From Streptomyces griseus (lineage in GTDB: Bacteria; Actinomycetota; Actinomycetes; Streptomycetales; Streptomycetaceae), in assembly GCF_900460065.1 (NCBI RefSeq), contig NZ_UAVD01000056.1, forward strand, positions 186,001 to 250,000: a DNA stretch of 64,000 nt. The letters run 5' to 3'. Under the pieces are notes generated by a model, which was not told the origin of the DNA, did not search any database, and saw only the letters and a list, made by a program, of their open reading frames with translations. The number at the start of each line of letters is the position of its first letter. The first letter of the stretch is position 1. Below, piece by piece: positions 48,169 to 57,292 of the stretch. Position numbers and translations under genes: made by a program.

Positions 48169-49089
48169 TCACGGGGTCAGGCCGCGCACCAGCAGGTCCA
48201 GCAGCGCGCAGGCGAACAGCGCGATGCCGATGAAGCCGTTCACCGAGAAGAACGCCCGGTTCAGCCGGGACAGGTCGTGCGGCCGCACCACCCGGTGCTC
48301 GTAGACGAACGCCACCGCCACGATCGCCATGCCGATCCAGTAGAAGACCTCGGCGTCCGTGGCCAGCCCGAACCACACCAGCAGCCCGGTCGTGATCACG
48401 TGGCACACCCGCGCCCCCCACAGCGCCGCCGGGATCCCGAAGCGCGCCGGGAAGGACAGCACCCCGTGCGCCCGGTCGGCCTGGACGTCCTGGCAGGCGA
48501 AGATCAGGTCGAAGCCGCCGATCCAGATCCCCACCGCGAGCCCGAGGATCACCGCGTCCCACGACCAGCTGCCCGTCACCGCGAGCCACGCGCCGACCGG
48601 ACCGATGGCCTGCGCGAGCCCCAGGATGGCGTGCGGGAAGTTCGTGAACCGCTTGCCGTACGGGTAGACCACCATCGGCACCACGGCCAGCGGCGCGAGG
48701 ACCAGGCAGAGCGGGTTGAGCAGGGCGGCGGCCCCGAGGAAGACGGCGAGCGCGACGATCGCACCGGTCCACGCGGACTTCACCGACACCGCGCCGGTCA
48801 CCAGCTCGCGGCCCGCGGTGCGCGGGTTGCGGGCGTCGATCTCCCGGTCGATGATCCGGTTGGCGGCCATCGCGAAGGTCCGCAGCCCCACCATCGCCAG
48901 CGTGACCAGCAGCAGGACGCCCCAGTGGATGGTGCCGTCCAGCTGGAACATGGCGGTCAGCGCGGCGATGTAGGCGAAGGGCAGCGCGAAGACCGAGTGC
49001 TCGATCATCACGAGCCGCAGGAAGGCCTTCACCTTGCTGTTGGAGGGCGCCGGCCCGGGGACGGACGCCGCTTCCGCCGTACTGCTCAC
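48169..49089 (-). CDS. mqnP: Menaquinone prenyltransferase, UbiA family (MqnP)
   Basis: A 306-residue integral membrane prenyltransferase that attaches the polyprenyl tail in the futalosine pathway. The two Asp-rich motifs that bind the Mg-diphosphate are ANRIIDREIDARNPRT (about residues 67-82) and DVQADRAHGV (about 193-202), within 8-9 helices. GTG 49089 overlaps the mqnL stop (GTGA), so the two are translationally coupled. Assignment to MqnP rather than a haem or ubiquinone enzyme rests on its pairing with mqnL, ubiX and mqnE. Confidence 0.9.
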   Translation of the reverse strand: MSSTAEAASVPGPAPSNSKVKAFLRLVMIEHSVFALPFAYIAALTAMFQLDGTIHWGVLLLVTLAMVGLRTFAMAANRIIDREIDARNPRTAGRELVTGAVSVKSAWTGAIVALAVFLGAAALLNPLCLVLAPLAVVPMVVYPYGKRFTNFPHAILGLAQAIGPVGAWLAVTGSWSWDAVILGLAVGIWIGGFDLIFACQDVQADRAHGVLSFPARFGIPAALWGARVCHVITTGLLVWFGLATDAEVFYWIGMAIVAVAFVYEHRVVRPHDLSRLNRAFFSVNGFIGIALFACALLDLLVRGLTP

Positions 49090-50543
49090 AGCCCGTATTC
49101 CTTCCAGCGACGGTCGACCTTCGCCGCCGTCTCCGGGTCGGAGACGACCATCTCCGGCCAGCCGCCGTCCCGGGTGTAACCCTCGGTGGGCAGCTTCTTC
49201 GTGGCGTCGATGCCCGCCTTGCCGCCCCAGAACTGCTGGTAGGAGGCGTGGTCCAGGTGGTCGACCGGCCCCTCGGTGACCGTGAGGTCGCGGGCGTAGT
49301 CGGTGTTGCCGAGCGCCCGCCAGGCGACCTCGTGCAGATCGTGGACGTCGCAGTCGGAGTCGACCACCACGATCAGCTTGGTCAGCGACATCATGTGCGC
49401 GCCCCAGATCGCGCTCATCACCTTCTGCGCGTGCTTCGGGTACTTCTTGTCGATCGAGACGATCGCGCAGTTGTGGAAGCCGCCCGCCTCGGGGAGGTGG
49501 TAGTCCACGATGTCCGGCACGATGATCTTCAGCAGCGGCAGGAAGAAACGTTCCGTGGCCCGGCCCAGCGGCCCGTCCTCGGTCGGCGGGCGGCCCACCA
49601 CGATGGACTGGAGCAGCGGCCGCTTCCGCATCGTGACGCAGTCGATGGTCAGTGCGGGGAACGGTTCCTGCGGGGTGTAGAAGCCGGTGTGGTCCCCGAA
49701 CGGACCCTCCGGGAGCATCTCGCCCGGCTCCAGCCACCCCTCGATGACGACCTCCGCCTGTGCGGGCACCTGGAGCGGCACGGTCTTGCAGTCGACCATC
49801 TCGATCCGCTTGCCCTGGACGAACCCGGCGAAGAGGTACTCGTCGATGTCCCCGGGCAGCGGCGCGGTGGAGGCGTACGTCACGGCGGGCGGACAGCCGA
49901 AGGCGATGGCGACGGGCAGCCGCTCCCCGCGCCGCGCCGCGACCTGGTAGTGGTTGGCGCTGTCCTTGTGGATCTGCCAGTGCATCCCGATGGTGCGCTT
50001 GTCGTGCCGCTGGAGCCGGTAGAGGCCCAGGTTCCGGACGCCGTTCTCCGGGTGCTTGGTGTGGGTGAGGCCGAGGTTGAAGAACGAGCCGCCGTCCTCG
50101 GGCCAGGTGAACAGCGCGGGCAGCTGGTCCAGGTCGACGTCGTCGCCGGTCAGCACCACTTCCTGGACGGGCGCGTCGCCGGACTTCACCTTCTTCGGCG
50201 GCACGTGCACCATCGAGCCGAGCTTCCCGAAGGCTTCCCGTACGCCGACGAAGCCCTGAGGCAGCTCGGGTTTGAGGAGCCCGCCGATCTTGTCGCTGAT
50301 GTCGCTGTACGACTTCAGCCCGAGGGCCTTGAGCAGGCGCCGGTCGGTCCCGAAGACGTTCATGGCCAGGGGCATCGAGGACCCCTTGACGTTCTCGAAC
50401 AGCAGGGCCGGCCCGCCCGCCTTGTTGACCCGGTCGACGATCTCGCCGACCTCCAGGTGGGGGTCGACCTCGACCTTGACGCGCTTGAGATCACCATCGC
50501 GCTCGAGAGCCCGGAGCAGGGAGCGAAGATCGTCGTAAGCCAT
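49086..50543 (-). CDS. mqnL: Menaquinone biosynthesis decarboxylase, UbiD family (MqnL)
   Basis: A 485-residue prenyl-FMN-dependent decarboxylase acting on the carboxynaphthoate intermediate of the futalosine route. UbiD hallmarks are NLGLYRLQRHDKRTIGMHWQ (about residues 148-167), the acid-base region WLEPGEMLPEGPFGDHTGFY (about 260-280) and HEVAWRALGNTDYARD. No ribosome site is clear at ATG 50543. It is coupled to mqnP by a 4-base overlap, and UbiX from the nearby gene supplies its cofactor. Confidence 0.93.
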   Translation of the reverse strand: MAYDDLRSLLRALERDGDLKRVKVEVDPHLEVGEIVDRVNKAGGPALLFENVKGSSMPLAMNVFGTDRRLLKALGLKSYSDISDKIGGLLKPELPQGFVGVREAFGKLGSMVHVPPKKVKSGDAPVQEVVLTGDDVDLDQLPALFTWPEDGGSFFNLGLTHTKHPENGVRNLGLYRLQRHDKRTIGMHWQIHKDSANHYQVAARRGERLPVAIAFGCPPAVTYASTAPLPGDIDEYLFAGFVQGKRIEMVDCKTVPLQVPAQAEVVIEGWLEPGEMLPEGPFGDHTGFYTPQEPFPALTIDCVTMRKRPLLQSIVVGRPPTEDGPLGRATERFFLPLLKIIVPDIVDYHLPEAGGFHNCAIVSIDKKYPKHAQKVMSAIWGAHMMSLTKLIVVVDSDCDVHDLHEVAWRALGNTDYARDLTVTEGPVDHLDHASYQQFWGGKAGIDATKKLPTEGYTRDGGWPEMVVSDPETAAKVDRRWKEYGL

Positions 50544-50739
50544 GCGGTCCAGTTTGTCATCCCCGCCCCCGCCGCCCCGCCGGGGCTCCCCCCGCGCCGC
50601 GTGCCGAAAGTCCGCCGACCGTCCGCGCACACGCCCCGCGGGTCCGGCTCCGGGCCCCGGTTCCTTCATGTCGAGCCGGTACCCTGGCCGCGACACCGGG
50701 CTTCGATCCCGCCCGCCGCCGCTTCCTGGGGGACGCACC

Positions 50740-51102
50740 ATGAGAGCCCTGATGTTCATCGTCCCGCTGGCTCTGACGATCTACGCGTTCATCGACTGCC
50801 TGAACACCACGGAGGAGGACACCAAGCATCTGCCGAAGATCGCCTGGGTCTTCATCATCCTGCTGTTCTGGATCGTCGGCCCGGTCGTGTGGCTCGTCGC
50901 CGGCAAGAACCGCCACCACAGGTCCGGGGGCGCCGGGTCCGCCTCCTGGCAGCGGCGCGGCCGGCAGCAGTGGGTGGCCCCGGACGACAACCCGGACTTC
51001 CTCAAGTCGCTCAAGGACGACAAGGACGCCGAGGCCGAGGAGGAGCGGGGCCGCCGCGACGGCGGCACGGCCCCCGACGACAAGACCCCGCCGGCCTCCT
51101 GA
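50740..51102 (+). CDS. Small membrane protein with PLDc_N-type domain
   Basis: A 120-residue protein. Two N-terminal helices (LMFIVPLALTIYAFIDCL and IAWVFIILLFWIVGPVVWLV) enclose the charged TTEEDTKHLPK. This is the phospholipase D N-terminal-like transmembrane module (PLDc_N) found in many small actinobacterial proteins. The cytoplasmic tail is acidic and Lys-rich (DNPDFLKSLKDDKDAEAEEE). Function unknown. A GGGGG site lies 7 bases before ATG 50740. Convergent with ccsB over a 19-bp terminator. Confidence 0.85.
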   Translation: MRALMFIVPLALTIYAFIDCLNTTEEDTKHLPKIAWVFIILLFWIVGPVVWLVAGKNRHHRSGGAGSASWQRRGRQQWVAPDDNPDFLKSLKDDKDAEAEEERGRRDGGTAPDDKTPPAS

Positions 51103-51126
51103 CGGCGCACCGGCACGTGTGGCACG

Positions 51127-51172
51127 ACACGACGGCTCCCCGGACGAGAATCCGTCCGGGGAGCCGTCGTGT
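51127..51172. terminator. Bidirectional terminator between PLDc_N gene and ccsB
   Basis: A perfect 19-bp stem (51127-51145 with 51154-51172) around an 8-base loop (gagaatcc) between convergent genes. Confidence 0.88.
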
Positions 51173-51188
51173 GCCGGGTGCGGCCTTC

Positions 51189-52268
51189 TCAGACCCCCGC
51201 GTAGGAGTGCAGGCCGGAGACGAAGATGTTCACGCCGTAGTAGTTGAACAGCCAGCAGGCGAACGCGACGAGCGCCAGGTAGGCGGCCTTGCGGCCCTTC
51301 CAGCCCGCGGTGGCGCGGGCGTGCAGATAGGCGGCGTAGGCGACCCAGGTGATGAACGACCAGACCTCCTTGGGGTCCCAGCCCCAGTAGCGGCCCCAGG
51401 CGTCGCCCGCCCAGATCGCGCCGGCGATGATCGTGAACGTCCACAGCGGGAAGACGGCCGCGTTGATCCGGTACGAGAACTTGTCCAGCGAGGACGCCGA
51501 GGGCAGCCGCTCCATGACCGAGGACGCGAACTTCCCGGGCGTGCCGCCGGAGGCGAGCTTGTTCTCGTAGCTGTCGCGGAAGAGGTAGAGGACCGTGCCG
51601 ACCGCGCCGAGGTAGAAGACGGCGCCGCAGATGATCGCGGTCGAGACGTGGATCCACAGCCAGTACGAGTGGAGCGCGGGCACCAGCTGGTCGCTGTCGG
51701 TGTAGAGCGTCGTGACCGCGATGCCCAGGTCCAGCAGGACGGTGGTGACCAGCGGGAGGCCGATCCAGCGGACGTTCTTCTTCAGGGCGAGCAGCACCAG
51801 GTAGGAGCCGACCGCCACCGTGGAGAAGGTGATGGAGAACTCGTACATGTTGGCCCAGGGGGCCCGCTGCACCGACAGGGCGCGGGTGGCGACCCCGCCC
51901 GCCTCGACGAGGAAGGCCACCACGGTCAGCGAGACCGCGATCCGGCCCCACAGGTCGCCCTTGAACGTGCCGCCGGCCGCACCCGGGCCGTCGGGCACGT
52001 CACGCGTGCCCGCGGCGGAGCGGGTGATGACCTCGGGCCGGTCCAGCACCGCCGTACCACCGGCCCCCGCCTTCTTCACGGCGGCGGCGGGGGCGGCGGC
52101 TCCGGGGGCGGACAGCGCGGCGGCCGTGCGGCCGACCTTGCTGCGGCTGCCGAGCACCCACTCCGCGATGTGCGCGAAGAACGCCAGGGTGTAGACGGCC
52201 ATCGACGAATAGATCAGCACATTGCTGGTGTTCGCCAGGCTCTCGTTGGTTGCGGCGGCGAGATTCAC
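51189..52268 (-). CDS. ccsB: Cytochrome c maturation protein CcsB (CcsA/ResC type)
   Basis: A 359-residue membrane protein of System II cytochrome c biogenesis that, with ResB, exports haem and joins it to apocytochrome c outside the membrane. The tryptophan-rich haem motif is WGWDPKEVWSFITW (about residues 294-307), and conserved histidines lie in flanking helices (HSYWLWIHVS). GTG 52268 overlaps the resB stop (GTGA). It is the last gene of the resA-ccdA-resB-ccsB operon. Confidence 0.94.
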   Translation of the reverse strand: MNLAAATNESLANTSNVLIYSSMAVYTLAFFAHIAEWVLGSRSKVGRTAAALSAPGAAAPAAAVKKAGAGGTAVLDRPEVITRSAAGTRDVPDGPGAAGGTFKGDLWGRIAVSLTVVAFLVEAGGVATRALSVQRAPWANMYEFSITFSTVAVGSYLVLLALKKNVRWIGLPLVTTVLLDLGIAVTTLYTDSDQLVPALHSYWLWIHVSTAIICGAVFYLGAVGTVLYLFRDSYENKLASGGTPGKFASSVMERLPSASSLDKFSYRINAAVFPLWTFTIIAGAIWAGDAWGRYWGWDPKEVWSFITWVAYAAYLHARATAGWKGRKAAYLALVAFACWLFNYYGVNIFVSGLHSYAGV

Positions 52269-54052
52269 TTCTCAGCCCCTTCGGCAGGTGCTTCGGCAGG
52301 TTGTACGGGCCGGCTCCCGGCCTCGTTGGTGGCATCGGGTCCGTCCACGTCCGCGGACGTGGACACCGCGGGTTTCTCCGGCGCGACCGGCGCCGTCGTG
52401 ACGAGGGCGGCCGACAGGTCGCCCAGCTCCTCGGGGAGCCTCGCGGACTCGCTGCGGCCCAGGCCCGCCATCTCCACGACCGTGACGCCGTCGGCGCCCC
52501 GGACCGCCCGCACCCACACCCGGCGGCGCTGGATGAACAGCGAGCCGGCGAGGCCGGCGATGGCGGCGACGGATCCGCCGAGCGCCCAGCCGTTCCCCGG
52601 CTGCTGCGAGATCTGGAAGCTGGCCCACTCCTCGACGCCCTCGAAGGTGATGGATCCGGCGCCGTCGGGCAGGTCCAGCTTCTCGCCCGGCATCATCATC
52701 TTCTTGAGCAGCTCGCCGTCCTCGCCCTTGAACTCCTTCATCTTGGACGTGTCGAGCTGGTAGACGTTCTGCGCCAGTCCCGAGTCGACGCCGAGGGAGC
52801 CGTGGTAGGCGCTGAGCGCCAGCACGGGGAAGTCCAGGGCGGGGAACTGCGAGAACATCTGGCCCTTGCCCTCGCCCGCGAAGGTCGGCACGAAGAACGC
52901 CTTGAAGCCCAGCTGGGTCTTCTTGCCGTTCTTGTCCTTGTAGCCGTCCATCACCTTGATGGCGCCGGACGAGGTGATGTTGTTGTCGATCGGCAGCAGC
53001 GGGACGGCGGACCGCGAGACGACGTTCCCCCTGCCGTCCCGGACGGTGACGACGGGCGCGTAGCCGTGGGCGATCAGATAGATCTTGGTGCCGTCCACGA
53101 GGAGCGGTTCGTTGACCTTGATGACGTCCTTGCGCTCCGCGCCGTCGGCCCCCTCGCTGTACGTCACCCGGGCCTCGAAGGTCCGCGGGGTGCCGCGCTG
53201 CGGACCGCTCTCCTCGTACGTACCGACGAACTCGTCGAGCACGAAGCTGAACGGGGCCAGCGAGTCGGAGTCGTAGAGCGAGCCCGACTTGAAGTCGTCG
53301 TACTGGGTGAGCGTGTTGGAGAAGCCGTCGCCCTCGACGATCAGCTTGCCGCCCTCGGACTTGAAAAGCTGCCCGGAGGCGAAGGCCACCAGCATCACGA
53401 TCAGGGCGATGTGGAAGACCAGGTTCCCGGCCTCGCGGAGGTAGCCCTTCTCGGCGGCGACCGCGTCACCCACCTCGTGCACCCGGAAGCGCCGCTTGCG
53501 CAGGACCGCGAGAGCCGCCGCGCGGACCTCGTCGGGCTCGGCCCCGGTGCGCCAGGTGGTGTACGCGGGCAGCCGGGTCAGCCGCTTCGGCGCGCCCGGC
53601 GGGCGGCTGCGCAGCTGGCCCACGAACTGGCCGGTGCGCGGCACGATGCAGCCGATGAGCGAGACGAACAGCAGGATGTAGATCGCGGAGAACCACACCG
53701 AGCTGTACACGTCGAAAAGCTGGAGCTTCTCGTAGATCGGGGTGAGGGTGGTGTGCTGTTCCTTGAAGGCCTGCACCTTCATGTCGTCGACGCTGGTCTG
53801 GGGGATCAGCGACCCCGGGATGGCCCCGAGGGAGAGCAGGAAGAGCAGGATCAGCGCCACCCGCATCGAGGTCAGCTGACGCCAGAACCAGCGCGCCCAG
53901 CCGATCACGCTCATCGCGGGCACGCCCGCCCCGGTGTCGGGGCGCTCCTCGCGGGGCGCGGTGGAGAGCTGGTCGCCCGCCGCTCCGTGGGCGGAGCCCC
54001 GGTCGCGCTCGTCCTCGCGCTGCCGCGTCTCCGTGCTGTTCGCCTTGCTCAT
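52265..54052 (-). CDS. resB: Cytochrome c biogenesis protein ResB
   Basis: A 595-residue ResB family protein with three N-terminal helices (RVALILLFLLSLGAIPGSLI, VWFSAIYILLFVSLIGCIVP and others), a large outer domain of about 300 residues (EFVGTYEESGPQRGTPRTFE, YAPVVTVRDGRGNV) and a last helix before a soluble tail. It partners CcsB in haem ligation. ATG 54052 lies 4 bases after the ccdA stop. The C-terminal Ala/Pro-rich tail of about 50 residues is longer than the family core. Confidence 0.94.
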   Translation of the reverse strand: MSKANSTETRQREDERDRGSAHGAAGDQLSTAPREERPDTGAGVPAMSVIGWARWFWRQLTSMRVALILLFLLSLGAIPGSLIPQTSVDDMKVQAFKEQHTTLTPIYEKLQLFDVYSSVWFSAIYILLFVSLIGCIVPRTGQFVGQLRSRPPGAPKRLTRLPAYTTWRTGAEPDEVRAAALAVLRKRRFRVHEVGDAVAAEKGYLREAGNLVFHIALIVMLVAFASGQLFKSEGGKLIVEGDGFSNTLTQYDDFKSGSLYDSDSLAPFSFVLDEFVGTYEESGPQRGTPRTFEARVTYSEGADGAERKDVIKVNEPLLVDGTKIYLIAHGYAPVVTVRDGRGNVVSRSAVPLLPIDNNITSSGAIKVMDGYKDKNGKKTQLGFKAFFVPTFAGEGKGQMFSQFPALDFPVLALSAYHGSLGVDSGLAQNVYQLDTSKMKEFKGEDGELLKKMMMPGEKLDLPDGAGSITFEGVEEWASFQISQQPGNGWALGGSVAAIAGLAGSLFIQRRRVWVRAVRGADGVTVVEMAGLGRSESARLPEELGDLSAALVTTAPVAPEKPAVSTSADVDGPDATNEAGSRPVQPAEAPAEGAEK

Positions 54053-54056
54053 GAAC

Positions 54057-54839
54057 TCAGATCCCTACAACGAAGCCGGTGGTCCAGCTCTGCATCTGCT
54101 GCATGAACGTGGCCCACACCCCGGTCAGCAGCAGGATGCCGGTCACGATCATCATGACGCCGCCGATCCGCATCACCCATGCGTAGTGGCGCTTGACCCA
54201 GTCGAACGCGCCGAGCGCCCTGCGGAAGGCGACCGCGGCGAGGATGAACGGGACACCGAGACCGAGACAGTACGCGACGGTCAGTATCGCGCCGCGTCCG
54301 GCGGTGCCCTCGGTGAACGCCAGCGTGCTCACGGCGGCGAAGGTCGGCCCCATGCAGGGGGTCCAGCCGACCCCGAAGAGAGCGCCCAGCACCGGTGCGC
54401 CGGCCAGCCCGGTCACCGGCCGCTTGTGGAACCGGAACTCGCGCATCGTCACCCCCGGCAGGAGCCCCATGAAGAAGATCCCCATGAGGATCATCAGGAC
54501 GCCGAGGATCTTGTTGAGCACCCCGGCGTGCGACTGGAGCTCCTGGCCGAAGTAGCCGAAGAGGGCCCCGCCCGAGACGAACACGGCCGTGAAACCGAGC
54601 ACGAAGAGGGCGGCCCCCGACACCACGCGGCCCCGGCGCGCGTCGGCGAGGTCGGTGCCGCTGACCCCCGTGACGTAACTCAGGTAGCCGGGCACCAGGG
54701 GGAGCACGCACGGGGAGAAGAACGAGACGAGGCCGGCCAGCAGGGCGATCGGCAGGGACACCAGGAGGGTCCCGGTCATGACGGTCTCGTTGTACGCGGC
54801 CAGCGTGACGGCCTCGTGGTGGGCGGCGAGCGCGATCAC
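54057..54839 (-). CDS. ccdA: Cytochrome c biogenesis protein CcdA (thiol reductant transporter)
   Basis: A 260-residue, six-helix DsbD-like protein that passes electrons from cytoplasmic thioredoxin to ResA. The paired cysteines are in FFSPCVLPLVPGYLS (about residue 44) and GWTPCMGPTFAA (about 161), both next to prolines as in the family. GTG 54839 is set 4 bases after the resA stop. It supplies reductant to keep apocytochrome c CXXCH reduced. Confidence 0.94.
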   Translation of the reverse strand: MIALAAHHEAVTLAAYNETVMTGTLLVSLPIALLAGLVSFFSPCVLPLVPGYLSYVTGVSGTDLADARRGRVVSGAALFVLGFTAVFVSGGALFGYFGQELQSHAGVLNKILGVLMILMGIFFMGLLPGVTMREFRFHKRPVTGLAGAPVLGALFGVGWTPCMGPTFAAVSTLAFTEGTAGRGAILTVAYCLGLGVPFILAAVAFRRALGAFDWVKRHYAWVMRIGGVMMIVTGILLLTGVWATFMQQMQSWTTGFVVGI

Positions 54840-54843
54840 TGGA

Positions 54844-55446
54844 TCACTTCTCCGCGATGATCGGGTCGATCATCTTGCGCAGTTCGTCGGCGTCGAGCGC
54901 CTGGAGCGTGCGGGCGGCGATCTTCCCGTCCCGGTCGAGCACCACGGTGGACGGGATGGCCTGCGGGTTCAGGGTGCCCTTGGGGAAGCGGAGGATGAGC
55001 TTGCCGATCGGGTCGTAGAAGCTGGGGTACTCGACCCCGTAGTCCTTCTCGAAGTTGATCGCCTTGTCCCGCTCGGGGTCCCGGGTGTTGATGCCGATGA
55101 ACTGGACGCCCTGGGCCTTCGTCGCCTCGGAGACCTGCGCGAAGTACTTGGCCTCCAGCCGGCAGGGGCCGCACCAGGAGCCCCAGACGTTGAGCACGAC
55201 GACCTTGCCCTTGTAGTCGGCGAGGTCGAGCGGCTTCCCGTCCAGACCCTCGCCGTCGAGCTTCGGCGCCGCCACCCGGTCGCCCTTGGCGACGGTGGAG
55301 ACGCCCCCGCTGCCGGCGATGAAGTTGGTGTTGCCACCGCCTCCGGCCTTGTTGCCGTCGCCACACGCGGACAGCGTCAGGGCACCGGCCACAGCGGTGG
55401 CGGCGAGCAGGGTGAAGCGGCGTCGGGACGCGCGGCCAAAGCTCAT
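54844..55446 (-). CDS. resA: TlpA/ResA-type thiol-disulfide oxidoreductase lipoprotein
   Basis: A 200-residue lipoprotein. The signal peptide ends in the lipobox LSAC (Cys about 28), followed by a Gly/Asn-rich linker. A thioredoxin fold with the redox-active WCGPC is at about residues 91-95 (NVWGSWCGPCRLEA), with the cis-Pro region IPSTVVLDRDG. It reduces the haem-binding cysteines of apocytochrome c outside the membrane with electrons from CcdA. First gene of the operon. Confidence 0.93.
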   Translation of the reverse strand: MSFGRASRRRFTLLAATAVAGALTLSACGDGNKAGGGGNTNFIAGSGGVSTVAKGDRVAAPKLDGEGLDGKPLDLADYKGKVVVLNVWGSWCGPCRLEAKYFAQVSEATKAQGVQFIGINTRDPERDKAINFEKDYGVEYPSFYDPIGKLILRFPKGTLNPQAIPSTVVLDRDGKIAARTLQALDADELRKMIDPIIAEK

Positions 55447-55513
55447 GTGAAAAGTTTCGCATGGCGGATTCCGGGCTCCCCCGCGCCCCCCTCGGTGCCC
55501 GTAAAGCCCCTTG

Positions 55514-56776
55514 TCAAGCCTGTTTAAAGAAGGAGTTCCAACCGCCGGCGGGCGCCTGTCCGACCTCCAGTGTCCGGAGCTTGGCGAGGACGGCGGGATC
55601 CTGCGCGTCGAGCCAGTCGACGTACTGCCGGAACGAGACGAGCCGCACGTCGTCCTTGTCCGCCACCTTCTTGATCACTTCTTCGACGGCGTCCATATAG
55701 ATGCCGCCGTTCCACTCCTCGAAGTGGTTGCCGATGTAGAACGGCGCGCGATTCGACTCGTACGCGCGCTGGAAACCGGCGAGATAGGCCCCCGTCGCCT
55801 GAGTGCGCCAGCCCGGATAGCGCGAGGGCATGCCCTTCGTCGAATTCTGCGACTGATTGGCGAGGATGTTGTAGTCCATCGAGAGCACCTCGAAGGAGTG
55901 TCCGGGGAACGGCATCGCCTGGAGCGGCAGATCCCAGACGCCGCCGCGCTTCACGGGCCAGGTCTGACGGCCGCCGGGCGAGCTGGCGTCGTAGCGCCAG
56001 CCCAGTTTGCTCGCGGTCGGCAGGAGGTTGTCCTGGCCGAGCAGGCAGGGGGTGCGCCCGCCGATCAGTTCCTTGCGATAGTCGAACGGAAGCGGATCCT
56101 CGTCCTGCCAGCCGGTGTTCGTCCGCCATTCCGTGACGAACGACACAGCCTGATTGATCTCGCTGTGCCATTGGGCGGGCGTCCAGCGCTCGACGGATCC
56201 GGAACCACCGCAGAAATGCCCGTTGAAGTGGGTGCCGATCTCATGGCCGTCCAGCCACGCCTGGCGCACGTACTTCAGCGTGTCCTTGACGTGATCGTCG
56301 GTGAGATAGCCGATGTCGGAGGCGCCGCGGGGGTTGTTCGGCGGGCGGTAGAGGGATTTCTTCGACTCGGGCAGCAGATAGATGCCGGAGAGGAAGAACG
56401 TCATGGCCGCGTCGTGTTCTCGGGCCAGTTCGAGAAAGCGCGGGAAGAGTCCGTTGCCGACCTCGCCCGCACCGTCCCAGGAAAAGATCACGAACTGCGG
56501 GGGCTTCTGGCCGGGTTCGAGGGGGACGGGCGCCTGCGGCTGACGGGGCTGCTTTCCGGTGTCGGCGGTCGAGCCGTCACCGATCAGCCGGACCTTGTTC
56601 TTCGGCGCGCCGTTCCCGCCGCTGTTGGCGTTGCCGCTGTTGCCGGTGTCACCTTTGCCGCCCTGGCCGGACCCTCCGTCGCCGGAGGAGTCCGAGGCGC
56701 CACAGCCGGCGAGACCGATCGCGGCCGCGGCGCCGAGCCCCGCCCCGAGCAGGCCCCTTCGATTGATGTCGCGCAT
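55514..56776 (-). CDS. Lipoprotein with polysaccharide deacetylase-like (NodB-type) domain
   Basis: A 420-residue lipoprotein. RRGLLGAG opens the signal peptide, and the lipobox LAGC places the acylated Cys at about residue 25. A long Ser/Gly/Asn linker (residues 26-65) is followed by a carbohydrate-esterase-4-like fold. The catalytic/metal Asp is in FSWDGAGE (about residue 98) and the metal-ligand His pair in HEIGTHFNGHF (about 178-188). NHFEEWNGG is a late landmark. This two-Asp-light version (DG rather than DD) suggests a divergent deacetylase or glycan hydrolase. It interrupts the usual resA to hemL order. A cell-wall role is inferred. Confidence 0.8.
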   Translation of the reverse strand: MRDINRRGLLGAGLGAAAAIGLAGCGASDSSGDGGSGQGGKGDTGNSGNANSGGNGAPKNKVRLIGDGSTADTGKQPRQPQAPVPLEPGQKPPQFVIFSWDGAGEVGNGLFPRFLELAREHDAAMTFFLSGIYLLPESKKSLYRPPNNPRGASDIGYLTDDHVKDTLKYVRQAWLDGHEIGTHFNGHFCGGSGSVERWTPAQWHSEINQAVSFVTEWRTNTGWQDEDPLPFDYRKELIGGRTPCLLGQDNLLPTASKLGWRYDASSPGGRQTWPVKRGGVWDLPLQAMPFPGHSFEVLSMDYNILANQSQNSTKGMPSRYPGWRTQATGAYLAGFQRAYESNRAPFYIGNHFEEWNGGIYMDAVEEVIKKVADKDDVRLVSFRQYVDWLDAQDPAVLAKLRTLEVGQAPAGGWNSFFKQA

Positions 56777-57009
56777 ACCGTCCCCATCTGCGGTCGTTTT
56801 ATCTCAATCCCATACAAACTGCTGAAGGGTTAGATGGGGCGCTTAACACGTCGGTTCCGCATATTTGGGGACTTTCTTTACGCTTTACCTTGCAGTCCGG
56901 CCGACGGGCCGCCCGAGCGGTCGCCCTACGCCGATACGACGCTCGTACGTCTTTGCGGTCAGCCCTGAGAGGGGACGCGGGAGGGGACCTCCGCAGTTCT
57001 GCCGTCGCC

Positions 57010-57132
57010 CGCCGGATCGCCGACCGGCTTCGGGGGGAAGAGAGCCGGTCGGCGGTCCGGCGACCGGCTTCGGGGGTGAGAGCCGGTCGGCGATACGGCG
57101 ACCGGCTCTCGGGGGGAGAGAGCCGGTCGGCG
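57010..57132. repeat. Array of three tandem hairpin units (about 40 bp each)
   Basis: Three adjacent units each contain CGACCGGCT and AGCCGGTCG arms around a G-rich loop: 57020-57029 with 57043-57052 (10 bp), 57061-57069 with 57081-57089 (9 bp), and 57099-57109 with 57119-57129 (11 bp). The array lies in the 516-bp gap upstream of the deacetylase gene and downstream of the esterase-like gene. The rest of the gap (56777-57009 and 57133-57292) has no recognisable gene. Confidence 0.85.
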
Positions 57133-57292
57133 CCGACAGATCGGCTTCCCTGGATCGTCGAACTCATGCGCTGGCACACGCAGCGAGTTCGATTCGCTCG
57201 TCGGCACGCCCGTCGCCCGCCGCGCGCCGCCGACCCCCGCCGCCCCCACCGATCCCCACCGGCCTCCTGCCGGTCACCCCCGGGGACGGCCC

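Noticed and set aside
57010..57132. CRISPR-like array
   Set aside because: The repeats are adjacent with no unique spacers of constant length, and no cas gene is present.
57175..57215. tRNA T-arm-like sequence (AGCGAGTTCGATTCGCT)
   Set aside because: Only a short palindrome; no acceptor, D or anticodon arm folds around it.
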